Assembly (NCBI GenBank): GCA_003344405.1
Contig: NOWV01000093.1
Coordinates: 124,001-188,000 of the forward strand
Origin: Trichoplax sp. H2
Taxonomy: Eukaryota; Placozoa; Uniplacotomia; Trichoplacea
Direction: 5' to 3'
Length of the DNA: 64,000 bases
In this document: in pieces, positions 54,838 to 64,000 of the stretch
Numbering within the stretch: position 1 is the first letter of the stretch
How the letters are laid out: each line of letters opens with the position of its first letter
The notes under the pieces: model-generated
The model's database searches: none
Seen by the model: only the letters and a program-made list of their open reading frames with translations
What the model was told of the DNA's origin: nothing
Translations under genes and position numbers: made by a program

Positions 54838-57800
54838 TCGAGATGTCGTTGCCTTCACTAATGCTTTAGCAATGCCACAATCCCTCTCACAGCGTGGTAT
54901 TTTTACTCCATTACACGTACATTAACCGCGTATCATGAATCGATGATGACTCGTATAATAATTCTTCTCGAGAAACTATTGGCAGTTTGCCATACAGATA
55001 ACAATTCACCATGTGTACAGTGTAAAGTATATTAATAATCGAATAGCAAGTGGGATAAAAGAGAATTAATTTAGAGAAGAGAAGAAATGTGTTTCCAATG
55101 GCGAACACAAGCAAGCATCCGTCATCCTGGGTAGTCGAGCAGTCTCCACCGGCAACAGATGTGACCGACAGACAGCCTGCATTTTCCCAAATCCATGTCA
55201 TAGCCTCATAGTCAGACCTACCACAATGGAATGAATGGTCTGTGTCCGGGCTTCCGGTATGTTGTTATTAGCCATATCGAACCGTACCGTGCCCGATCGT
55301 CGATGAAAGTGTGACACGTCTACAGGCGCAGGTAAGACCTGTAATGACAGTTAAGAGCTGCCGCCGGTCGGCCATGCTTAAGCCATCCCGCTCATGTACA
55401 GTAAAGTAATTTATTAGTGGAATGAAATAAAGTAAAATAAAAGTAAATGACTTTGATCAGCTATACAGAGAGTATATCCGTATTTTCCGTGTGTAAACTC
55501 TTTCATTGATGCAGTCATAATTGTTTTTCTGCGTAGTGAAAAATGGAATTTTTCTTGTATTGACACTTCTATAAAAGGTATTTCCTATGGCTGCCCTCAT
55601 CAAAAGCGTTCATCAACGGTCGAGCGATGAATGGGGCCAGTTATGGAAGAGGTATATCCCTGGATAGGCCATGATCGCATCTCCTTGTGCGGGATAGTGC
55701 TTTTATTTTTGATGTGTTTTTACAATGGAAAAAAAGTCCTTAGTTGATAAGACAGTATCCTTTACTGCCCGGCAAAATAACGACTAACAATAACAAAATA
55801 AATGGAGTTTTTAGAGTCCTTTAAATGGAGTGAAAACGCAAGCCGAACCCAATCAAATGGCTGATTTCCAAACCCGAAATAAGTGCAATCGCTATACAAA
55901 CATTGTATTACTACAGAAATTCTAAACCCGAATCCCGCCCTCGAGTCGGCTTTCGGATTAGCTTTGAAGGACATTGGACTGAGTGTTGCACTGTGTGTGC
56001 CAAGTGTACTCCAGATTGTCCAGTCTAGGCATTGGAAAGGTTGAATCGTTGAAATATTGAGAGCGAAGTATTGAATTATGATATTGGTTAAGCTAATCGA
56101 ACACGGAGTATTACTGTATTATGAAGTATGCAGTAGATCGGGAGAACCCATATGGTAGCAATAAACGTTGTATCATTACATCATTAAGCAGGAAATTTAA
56201 ATTCTAATTGTTGATTTAATATACGCGTATATGCATCAATCTTGAAAACCTAGTAATAACGTCAACGAATGAATAGAGTGGCTTAAGATTGCTAACATTA
56301 TTTTAAAGTACCCTGCTTAGGGAAGTATCTGATAGTGACTTTATCTGCAAATGAATGATTCATATGTCCATATTTGCTTATTGTAATATGGACAGTGTTT
56401 GGACACTAATATGGGACGTGACTTGATGCACATACTTGTAGGTATCACCTTGCTAAACTGGATAGTGGACAAGTGCATCGATCTCGAGTGGTATCAAAGT
56501 TAACGCTAGTATCATCTCGAAGGAAATGAAATCAACTAGAGGGAGCTTGTCGCCTGCGAAAGGCCACAAATACTATAGATTGATATGTTATATGCGCTCT
56601 ATGCGAGCAGGTATCTCAGCAATAGATTACCAATAGTAGTATGTTTTTTTTGTCTCTCTCTTATGATTGGTAAATGATCTAGTAGGGCTTTCGGCAACTT
56701 CGACGATGCAGTAGATTATTCTGTTGTATGAGTCACTAGCCAAAGCAGTATTTTGCATAATGACAACACAAAGTTTATTTGTTGAAGGTTGGATTGAAAT
56801 GAAAGCCAGACACTTGTCACTAAAACATATTGCAAGTTTAAAATACACATGTGAAAAGTTACATTGTCCCTAATGGATGGCAATTTAAACAATTAGTGAT
56901 TATTGAATTATCTTTAAGCAGCAATGCACCATATTATGTAAACTAAGGGGGAAAAAAATGGATTAAAATTGATTATTGCGAAATTGATACCAAACGTACG
57001 CGGTGTTACGTAATCGGAGAGGAATTTCTGAAATACCTCATATGGTGCTCTGTATTATGATTGCTTAACTCATGATATGGTAAGCTCCAGGTAAGCACTA
57101 TGGCAGAGTTAGCATTTAAAAATTAAATTCTTGTTGGTTGCACAAGAGCGATATTATTGCTAGATCGTACACTATACGGTAGACAGTCTAATTTGCTAAT
57201 ACCGCCATTACACTATATGAACCATTATTTATATCATCGTATCATGATATGTATCATGATATATATTGATGTACTTTTGTCAACATTTGTATGTATACTA
57301 TATGCATGAATTGATGATCGCCGTGCACTATTAGCCAATATTAACAGTTGATATTGTTGAATAATCTCTGCTTTTGATGATATTTACAAACTGTATAAGT
57401 CTTGAGTCATTCATGTAAAGCCGTATGTTGTTATTTTATCCTATTTTTATGCTAACGTTGCATTGATAGGTTTGTGTAGTGGTTTGGCATTTTAGCTCGT
57501 TCTTATAGTAATGCTGTAATTGTTTGATTAAAATTCTTTAATCGGATTTAAATTTAAATTTATGATAATACAACTTCTAGGAATTTTCGATTGTGACGTA
57601 AGTTACTAAAATCAAATAAGGCTATGCCAATTTCATATACTCGTATATTACTATGAGTAGAGAGCAAGTGCATAGAGATAGATTGGCAAATTTTGGAATA
57701 AGAGCATAATAGAGGAATAGCAAACAAACTCTAATAATATAGACCAAAGACTATTATGTAGTTTTGTAAAGCAATGGCGAAACGTTGGGTATCGTTAAAT

Positions 57801-60800
57801 GTAAAGTTAGAATTGATTTTTTGGCAGGGATATTACTTTCATTTTTATACGGTGGATTTTAAGAATCGAATTACCTACGTAATATTATCATAAAAGATTG
57901 CATGCTTAAAGGATTAAATGAACGATGGAAAGACTGTGCTGCCATGAAATCGCTATAGACTGCGTGTACTGATGTTTCATGTCGGGATTACTTATTCATT
58001 CTTTCATCTCTATCGTTCAAAAGATGATCAACTTTCACCACTAAATCATCGCGTCTTACATTGTAGGCTAGATGACTTACAACTTTTAATTTTGCTACGA
58101 CCTGCATAAGCGTATAAGTACATCATCATCCATTCACAGTATATTAAAATTGTGTCATCATAGCAGCCTATTTATCTATGCAATGATTGGACTGGTTTGT
58201 TTAAGGGAGATCTCTGCACTCATTTAAACTTTAATCGAGTTATTTTAAAAGTTTATATACAGCATCAATTCGTATGATGTATTAACTCGTACCGTCATTA
58301 TTTCTTTTTTGAATGATTCCAGTTATTTGAAATTGGCACTAGTACTAGTATGATATCATCATACTCGTAACGCCTTGAATAGGTTTACAGAGCATCCAAT
58401 TATTTGTAAGAATAGTCTACTGGTAGTGATATGAAATTAATTCATTCGCGATAGTTGTTTTCGATGTTGCATTCAATTTTACTGGATAATAGTTTATAGT
58501 TAGTATAGCTTAACGAGGCTATTGTGTAAGCTATGTAACCTAGGAAGCCTATGGTAGTTTTATGTAGAAATGGGGGTTCCTATTTTTAACAGATAGTTAT
58601 ATAATTGTTTGTAACCTTGGTGATAAATAGGTGCAAGAATGAAATGGTGTGGATTCTGGAAAAGATTTGATCGTGAGATGGCCACTTACTTTACTGTACA
58701 GTAATATGGCGAGTCATCATAATATGATGTAGCGTATTTAGTGGACATATTGTTGCAGTTATCACTAGCCACTAACACAAATTGAATTTACAACGATGAT
58801 ACTCATGCTCAATATACTGTAAACATAGTTTTACAGGAAATTTGATACTGTCATTAAAGTTGGAAAAAAAAATTGAATAATAATAATAATAATAAAACAT
58901 TGTTTTTGGTGAATTTGCTGACTAGAGTGTTCTTGTTGACTTGTGAAAGCTCACATATATGCATAACTGTTGGAGTAAAGATACATCATTGATCATTAAG
59001 TAATGATAGTTACTGGATGACTAATACTAGTGAAAGTGATGACGAATTGCGATGTAATGCGGCTTTTGTGTGTTGCGTTTATGCTTACCTAAAGCGTCAA
59101 TGAAATTTTTAACCGCTGACAATGATCAACCCGATAAAATAATTATTCCAATGAGTACCATTGGTTAAGCTACGGAAAGAGAATGAATATGGATGATGAG
59201 TATGGTAACTGTATGATAAATGATGTGGGATAAAAATAAATTGTAGAGTTGATGACTGGTCTAGCAATGAGCTGTAATGTCGATGATTTTTAATTATTGA
59301 TTTCAATTGAACGATTGAGTGGAGAAACGTAAAAGCTTCGATATCGATAAAAATGATTTGTCTACTCTTACGCACGGCATAGTGTGCCATTGCAATTGAA
59401 ATATTGAGTGGAGCAAGAAGGATGATTTTGTTCTACTGTAGTCTATCGTACTTAGTATTGGATTGATTGATTAAGCCTGACGTAAAAGCTTGGATCTGGT
59501 ATTTTGGAATCAAATTCCAATTTCATATTGGATAAAAATGATTTGTCAACTCTTAGCAGCATAGTGTGCCATTGCAATTGAAAATATTGAGTGGAGAAAG
59601 AAGGATGGCTTTGTATTAGTCTATCGTACTCAGTATTAGATTGATTGATTAATTAACCCTGACATAAAAGCTTGGATATGGTATTTTGGAGTCAAATTCC
59701 AATTTGGTATTGGAAAAGAAATGATTTATCTACTGTTAGCGGCATAGTGTGCCATTGTAATTGAAATATTGAGTGGAGAAAGAAGGATGATTTTGTTGTA
59801 CTGTAGTCTATCGTACTCAGTATTGGATTGATTGATTAACCCTGACATAAAAGCTTGGATATGGTATTTTGGAGTTAAATTCCAGTTTGGTATTGGAAAA
59901 GAAATGATTTGTCAACTGTTAGCGGCATAGTGTGCCATTGTAATTGAAATATTGAGTGGAGCAAGAAGGATGATTTTGTTGTACTGTAGTCTATCGTACT
60001 CAGTATTGGATTGATTCGTTCATTATTGGAGTCAAATTCCAATTTGGTATTGGAAAAGAAATGATTTATCTACTGTTAGCGGCATAGTGTGCCATTGTAA
60101 TTGAAATATTGAGTGGAGTAAGAAGGATGATTTTGTTCTACTGTAGTCTATCGTACTTAGTGTTGGATTGATTGGTTCATTATTGGAGTCAAATTCCAAT
60201 TTGGTATTAGAAAAGAAATAATTTATCGACTGTTAGCGGCATAATGTGCCATTGTAATTGAAATATTGAGTGGAGCAAGAAGAAAGATTTTGTTCTACTC
60301 TAGTCTATCGTACTCAGTATTGGATTGATTGATTAACCCTGACATCAAAGCTTGGATATGGTATTTTGGAGTCAAATTCCAATTTGGTATTGGAAAAGAA
60401 ATGATTTATCTACTGTTAGCGGCATAGTGTGCCATTGTAATTGAAATATTGAGCGGAGCAAGAAGGATGATTTTGTTGTACTGTAGTCTATCGTACTCAG
60501 TGTTGGATTGATTGGTTCATTATTGGAGTCAAATTCCAATTTGGTATTGGGAAAGAAATAATTTATCGACTGTTAGCGGCATAATGTGCCATTGCTAAAC
60601 GACAATATCGCATTTTCAGGCCATGTTAGGCAAAATGGCAGTCAGCGCCATTGTTTTCAAATGTTGTTTTGGAAGAGAGAAAGGACCATCTTGATGGAGG
60701 GTTGCATACTGAAAAGAGGGGTATTACCGTAACATCGGATATGCGTAGTAGGTTTGGTATAGATGGGAGGTTGGAAAGGGAGATGGAAGCGAGTGCAGCT

Positions 60801-61178
60801 GTGCTGGCCAGATTGGACCGCAAGTAGCATTTGAAAGCCATATCCCTTTCCAATCAGGTGATTTGATCAGTTGTTGACTATAGGTATTTTGCAGCGATTG
60901 CTTTATTGTTGATGATGGCCGTATGCTCGCCATTGGGTATTGCTAAATCCAATACCTGCCATCACCATCAGCAATAGTGAATGTAACACAGTACTTAGCG
61001 GGTAGAGAGAATAGCGCTCAATTCAATAGTCCACGGACTATGACTACTGCAAAACCCTTATTGCAGCCACATCAATCTGTTGTTCTTCATTTGCACTGCA
61101 CTCATAGCACGCACAAGATCAGAAAGTTGCCACCGATCGCCAATCTATCGACTACTGCCATTGAAAACAACGGTTATC
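54838..61178. other. 6.3-kb divergent intergenic region
   Basis: Between YDJC and the SGSM-like gene. I found no coding exon I can support. It contains an (AAT)n run at 58876-58894, a palindromic 'atcatgatat' cluster at about 57240-57262, and a large tandem array at 59280-60592. A first, untranslated exon of the SGSM-like gene could lie here unseen. Confidence 0.5.
59280..60592. repeat. Tandem array of 183-bp and 157-bp units, 8 copies
   Basis: The motif gtgccattg(c/t)aattgaaatattgag-like recurs with its core at 59381, 59563, 59746, 59929, 60086, 60243, 60426 and 60583. Spacings are 182, 183, 183, 157, 157, 183, 157. The 157-base units lack a 26-base segment containing 'attaaccctgacat' and 'aaagcttgg'. 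A more diverged unit starts at about 59280. Each unit also contains 'tctatcgtact(c/t)agt' and 'gtcaaattccaatttggta'. No open frame is maintained. The mixture of long and short units suggests expansion by unequal crossing-over. Confidence 0.93.
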
Positions 61179-63007
61179 ATGTCTCGCGTAGTCACCGAAT
61201 ATAAAACTCGCCAAGAGTTGCTTAATAATGTGAAAAAAGCGGTAAGTCAATAGGATGAAAATACAGTTCTAACGCTAGCAATACCATAGACGACGATAGG
61301 GATGGAGATGGAACGTACAAGGAGGAGGAGGATAGGGATTGAGATTGAACGTACAAGGAAGAGGAGGAGGATATGGATTGAGATTGAACGTACAAGGAGG
61401 ACGATGATATGGATAAGGATTCAACGTACAAGGAGGAGGATATGGATTACGATTGAACGGACAAGGAGGAAGATATGGATTAGGATTGAACGGACAAGGA
61501 GGACAACGATATGGATTAGGATGGAACGTACAAGGAGGCCGATGATATCGATTAGGATGGAACGTACAAGGAGGCCGATGATATCGATTAGGATGGAACG
61601 TACAAGGAGGCCGATGATATCGATTAGGATGGAACGTACAAGGAGGCCGATGATATCCATTCCAATTTTAGCACTTTATGTCATCAGCCAATACTTGACA
61701 ATTTAGAGCGGTAGCATCAATCGCTTCCATACAAGTAGATTGTTGACAAGAGATATACAGTACTTTCATTGACTATGGATTTGCAGTAGTAGCGCTATGC
61801 TATTCCATGTTCACCAAAGCGACACACTTGTACAACAAGGAAATGACTGAATTAAAAGTCGTTTTTGTCAGTTTCAATCGCATGCAGTTTGTACTATGAT
61901 TCATTTTGTTGGATTCAATATTTTAATGGTCTATTCCTAGGATAGTTTGTTGATTAGCATTACTAGTAGTACAAATGGTTGATGTAGTCAGCTATTGCAT
62001 CGATTTCACCACAAGATCTTTCATCAAAGCGTAGCAAGGTTCACCATGTAGTTTCATACCTTTGCCTTGATGACAGGATTGTGAACATCAACATCGTAGT
62101 CTACTTGTATTGATTATAGATCATAACAGACGATGAAGGTACAAAAATACGATAGAGACTCAATCGATTGATGTCTAAATAATTGTTATTTCATCGCCCG
62201 TTAAGTTGCTCTTCCAAATCATTTGTCACGCTAATCGAAAGTTGGGTCGAAGCGAATTGTACCAACAATTTGATCATCCATGTTACTTGAATCAATCATA
62301 ATTATCGACAAGGATGAAAGACAGTAGATCAAGCCACTGTAATAATAATCATAATCTCTTTTCAAATTATTCCTCTTTCTCTATCCATCATATACAAGCA
62401 CTTATCTAATTGTACCGTGATTTTTTTTTCAATGATTTTTTTCTGCCGTCATGAACATTTTAAAAATACATTAAAATGTGTTTGGCCATTGTTTGTTTTG
62501 TATGATGATATTCTTTATTTGAATATTGATTATTATTTTACCCACTTTTCTTACATAATGTAGGTGAAACAGCTGATGGAAGAGGCTGTAACTAAAAAAT
62601 TTATACACGAAGACAGTGGAACGGTGATCACCTTTTGCAGTAAGTGATAGTGTTATTGGCGATAGTTTTATGGAATGCAAATCGTCCAATTCCTTTTATT
62701 CATGTCGTTCAAATTCATCATCAAATGATGGTATACACACGCTGGACTTACCAGTACAGTCAATCACATTTTTTCGATCTTAAAGTGCAAACTTTTTGCG
62801 GATCGAGAACGATCGTAGTTGATATACTGAGTACAAGATTAGTTGCGATCGTCGGGGGGATACACATTTCTCACACAGTCGACTGAGAATTGAAAGTGTG
62901 TTGTGGATACCTTCGTGATCGGATACTATTGAACACGGAAGGACTTCCTGCCTTTCAAGTCAGAAAGAGATCGCCACAACGAAACGGCTCTACGGATTGT
63001 CTAAACA
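61179..63007 (+). CDS. 5' part of SGSM1/2-like RUN-TBC protein (partial)
   Basis: Small G-protein signalling modulator: in the family an N-terminal RUN domain binds Rap/Rab GTPases and a C-terminal TBC domain is a Rab GAP. Exon 1 61179-61241 (starts MSRVVTEYKTRQELLNNVKKA, GTAAGT donor) and exon 2 62564-62639 (VKQLMEEAVTKKFIHEDSG then TVITFC) join in phase and match the SGSM1/2 start closely. A likely exon 3 begins at about 62888 (phase 1; LKVCCGYLRDRIL) and may end near 63007 at an AGTATG donor; it is a weaker match to the RUN continuation. The rest, including TBC, lies beyond the window. Intron 1 (1.3 kb) carries a 36-bp minisatellite. Exons 1-2 are solid; exon 3 and the end are tentative. 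Confidence 0.7.
61300..61660. repeat. 36-bp minisatellite in intron 1 of the SGSM-like gene
   Basis: About ten units of a purine-rich repeat built on gaacgtacaaggagg followed by gatatggattagga. The last four units (about 61520-61660) are almost perfect 36-mers; earlier ones are diverged and vary by multiples of three. Because 36 is divisible by three, a frame stays open on both strands (plus: ERTRRPMISIRM; minus: DIIGLLVRSILI). These are by-products of the repeat, not genes, as they lie in a well-supported intron and lack other coding signs. Confidence 0.9.
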
Positions 63008-63676
63008 GTATGGGTATGGCCAAGAATTTAAAATCACTTTTATTGTTGACTGGCCATACGTCCATGCTTGTTGTCCGTATGCTGAATAAAAATGGTCTGT
63101 TGTCATTGACTGCTAAAATGATTCCAAATGGCCAGCATGAGAACGATTTGAAGACTTGACAATCTCTGAGATTAGAATCCTATTCAATTATTCAGATTGC
63201 GCTTTCTAGCGTTGCTTGATTGATTTTACATTATTGCACTTCTTTTTGTTCCCCTTTTCAAATGAATTGCACATGGATTTAATTTGCCTCCTGGGGTTTG
63301 AAGTGCTTAATGAAGATATCAGTCTGTAGTATATTACGCTAATGGATTATCCATGTTCAATCTTGACAAATTGATAGAAAGGACATAGATACGGATAGGC
63401 AGATTACTCATATCTCCCATACCTGCATGCCTTATTAAATTTTACTTTTGTTTTGATGTCACGCCATGACACTATCAAAAGACCACGGGCAAGGCTTCAT
63501 CATGGACCGCTAATAAAAACGATTTTTATTTTTTGAGTAGTCCATGGCTTAATGAATCGCTACCGTTGGCTAAAATTCACAGTACAGTAATCAATGTGCG
63601 CTAAACCTGATTGCTATCCCCAGTATGTAGTCAATTAAATTATTATCGGTCTGGTGGCGTAGAATTCTCGACTAGA
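63008..63676. other. Probable intron of the SGSM-like gene
   Basis: No exon could be assigned. The frame of the tentative third exon stays open to about 63159, so the exon could be longer than given. Otherwise AT-rich DNA without recognisable features. Confidence 0.35.
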
Positions 63677-64000
63677 GAAGCAAGTTAGTGGTGATGGGTT
63701 AAAGTAGTAAAAGCGTTGACGTAAGTTTTTGATACGAAGCAAGTTAGTGGTGATGGACTAAAGTAGTAAAAACGTTGACACAAGTTTTTGACACGAAGCA
63801 AGTTAGTGGTGGTGGACTAAAGTAGTAAAAACGTTGACACGAAGCAAGTTACTGGTGATGGACTAAAGTAGTAAAAACGTTGACACAAGTTTTTGACACG
63901 AAGCAAGTTAGTGGTGATGGACTAAAGTAGTAAAAACGTTGACACAAGCTTTTGACACGAAGCAAGTTACTGGTGATGGACTAAAGTAGTAAAAACGTTG
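63677..64000. repeat. 59-bp tandem array running off the right edge
   Basis: Units starting gaagcaagtta begin at 63677, 63736, 63795, 63841, 63900 and 63959. Spacings are 59, 59, 46, 59, 59; the 46-base unit lacks 13 bases (caagtttttgaca). Units are over 90% alike by eye, and the array continues past the window. No spacers differ between units, so this is not a CRISPR array. Confidence 0.93.

Noticed and set aside
54838-54858. Upstream GTG start for YDJC adding seven residues
   Set aside because: A GTG start is unlikely in an animal gene when an in-frame ATG follows at 54837 and gives the family's usual length.
61302-61706. 134-residue Arg-rich open frame and its antisense Ile/Leu-rich frame
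   Set aside because: Both are by-products of a 36-bp minisatellite lying in intron 1 of the SGSM-like gene.
62940-63000. RKRSPQ in the tentative SGSM exon 3, similar to a segment from the middle of vertebrate SGSM1
   Set aside because: It would require most of the RUN region to be skipped. The same exon aligns loosely to the RUN continuation, so the six-residue match is treated as chance.
63677-64000. Regular 59-bp repeats resembling a CRISPR array
   Set aside because: The whole unit is conserved, so there are no variable spacers; this is a tandem repeat in an animal genome.

Overview
The window is animal nuclear DNA: AT-rich, with intron-dense protein genes whose exons join in phase at GT..AG sites. 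A RING/zf-TRAF/MATH protein, TRIAP1, PIGS, CFAP251 and an SGSM-type RUN protein together point to a metazoan. Short introns, full-length human-like proteins and low GC fit a placozoan (Trichoplax-like) best; that identification is inference. No rRNA, tRNA, CRISPR or intact transposon was recognised.

Layout. 1-9.3 kb holds no supportable gene. Then come: TRAF-like protein (-, 9.3-13.7 kb), TRIAP1 (+, 16.8-18.0), a class V aminotransferase (-, 19.3-21.4), C1QBP/p32 (+, 22.7-25.8), GATC (-, 27.1-29.4), an unidentified coding remnant or small gene (-, 31.2-31.6), an SLC15 transporter (+, 32.0-34.3), CFAP251/WDR66 (-, 28 exons, 35.4-42.2), PIGS (+, 18 exons, 43.1-47.4), FBXL12-like F-box/LRR protein (-, single exon, 47.7-48.6), PIGL (+, 50.9-52.6), YDJC (-, 53.5-54.8) and the 5' end of an SGSM1/2-like gene (+, from 61.2 kb). 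I rebuilt exon structures by hand from splice sites, phase continuity and family similarity. Apart from the doubtful 31.2 kb item, the twelve recognised genes alternate strand without exception.

Themes. TRIAP1, C1QBP and GATC are mitochondrial. PIGL and PIGS act early and late in GPI-anchor synthesis in the ER. As far as I recall human gene positions, TRIAP1, GATC, CFAP251 and SLC15A4 all lie on 12q24, and C1QBP, PIGL, PIGS, TRAF4 and SGSM2 on chromosome 17, so the window looks like a piece of ancient conserved linkage.

The space between genes carries many local tandem repeats: 183/157-bp units at 59.3-60.6 kb, a 36-bp minisatellite at 61.3 kb, a 59-bp array running off the right edge, 127 bp x3 inside GATC, a 201-bp duplication over the GATC start, a 474-bp-offset duplication upstream of C1QBP, and palindromic TACTG/CAGTA runs that cluster near gene starts.
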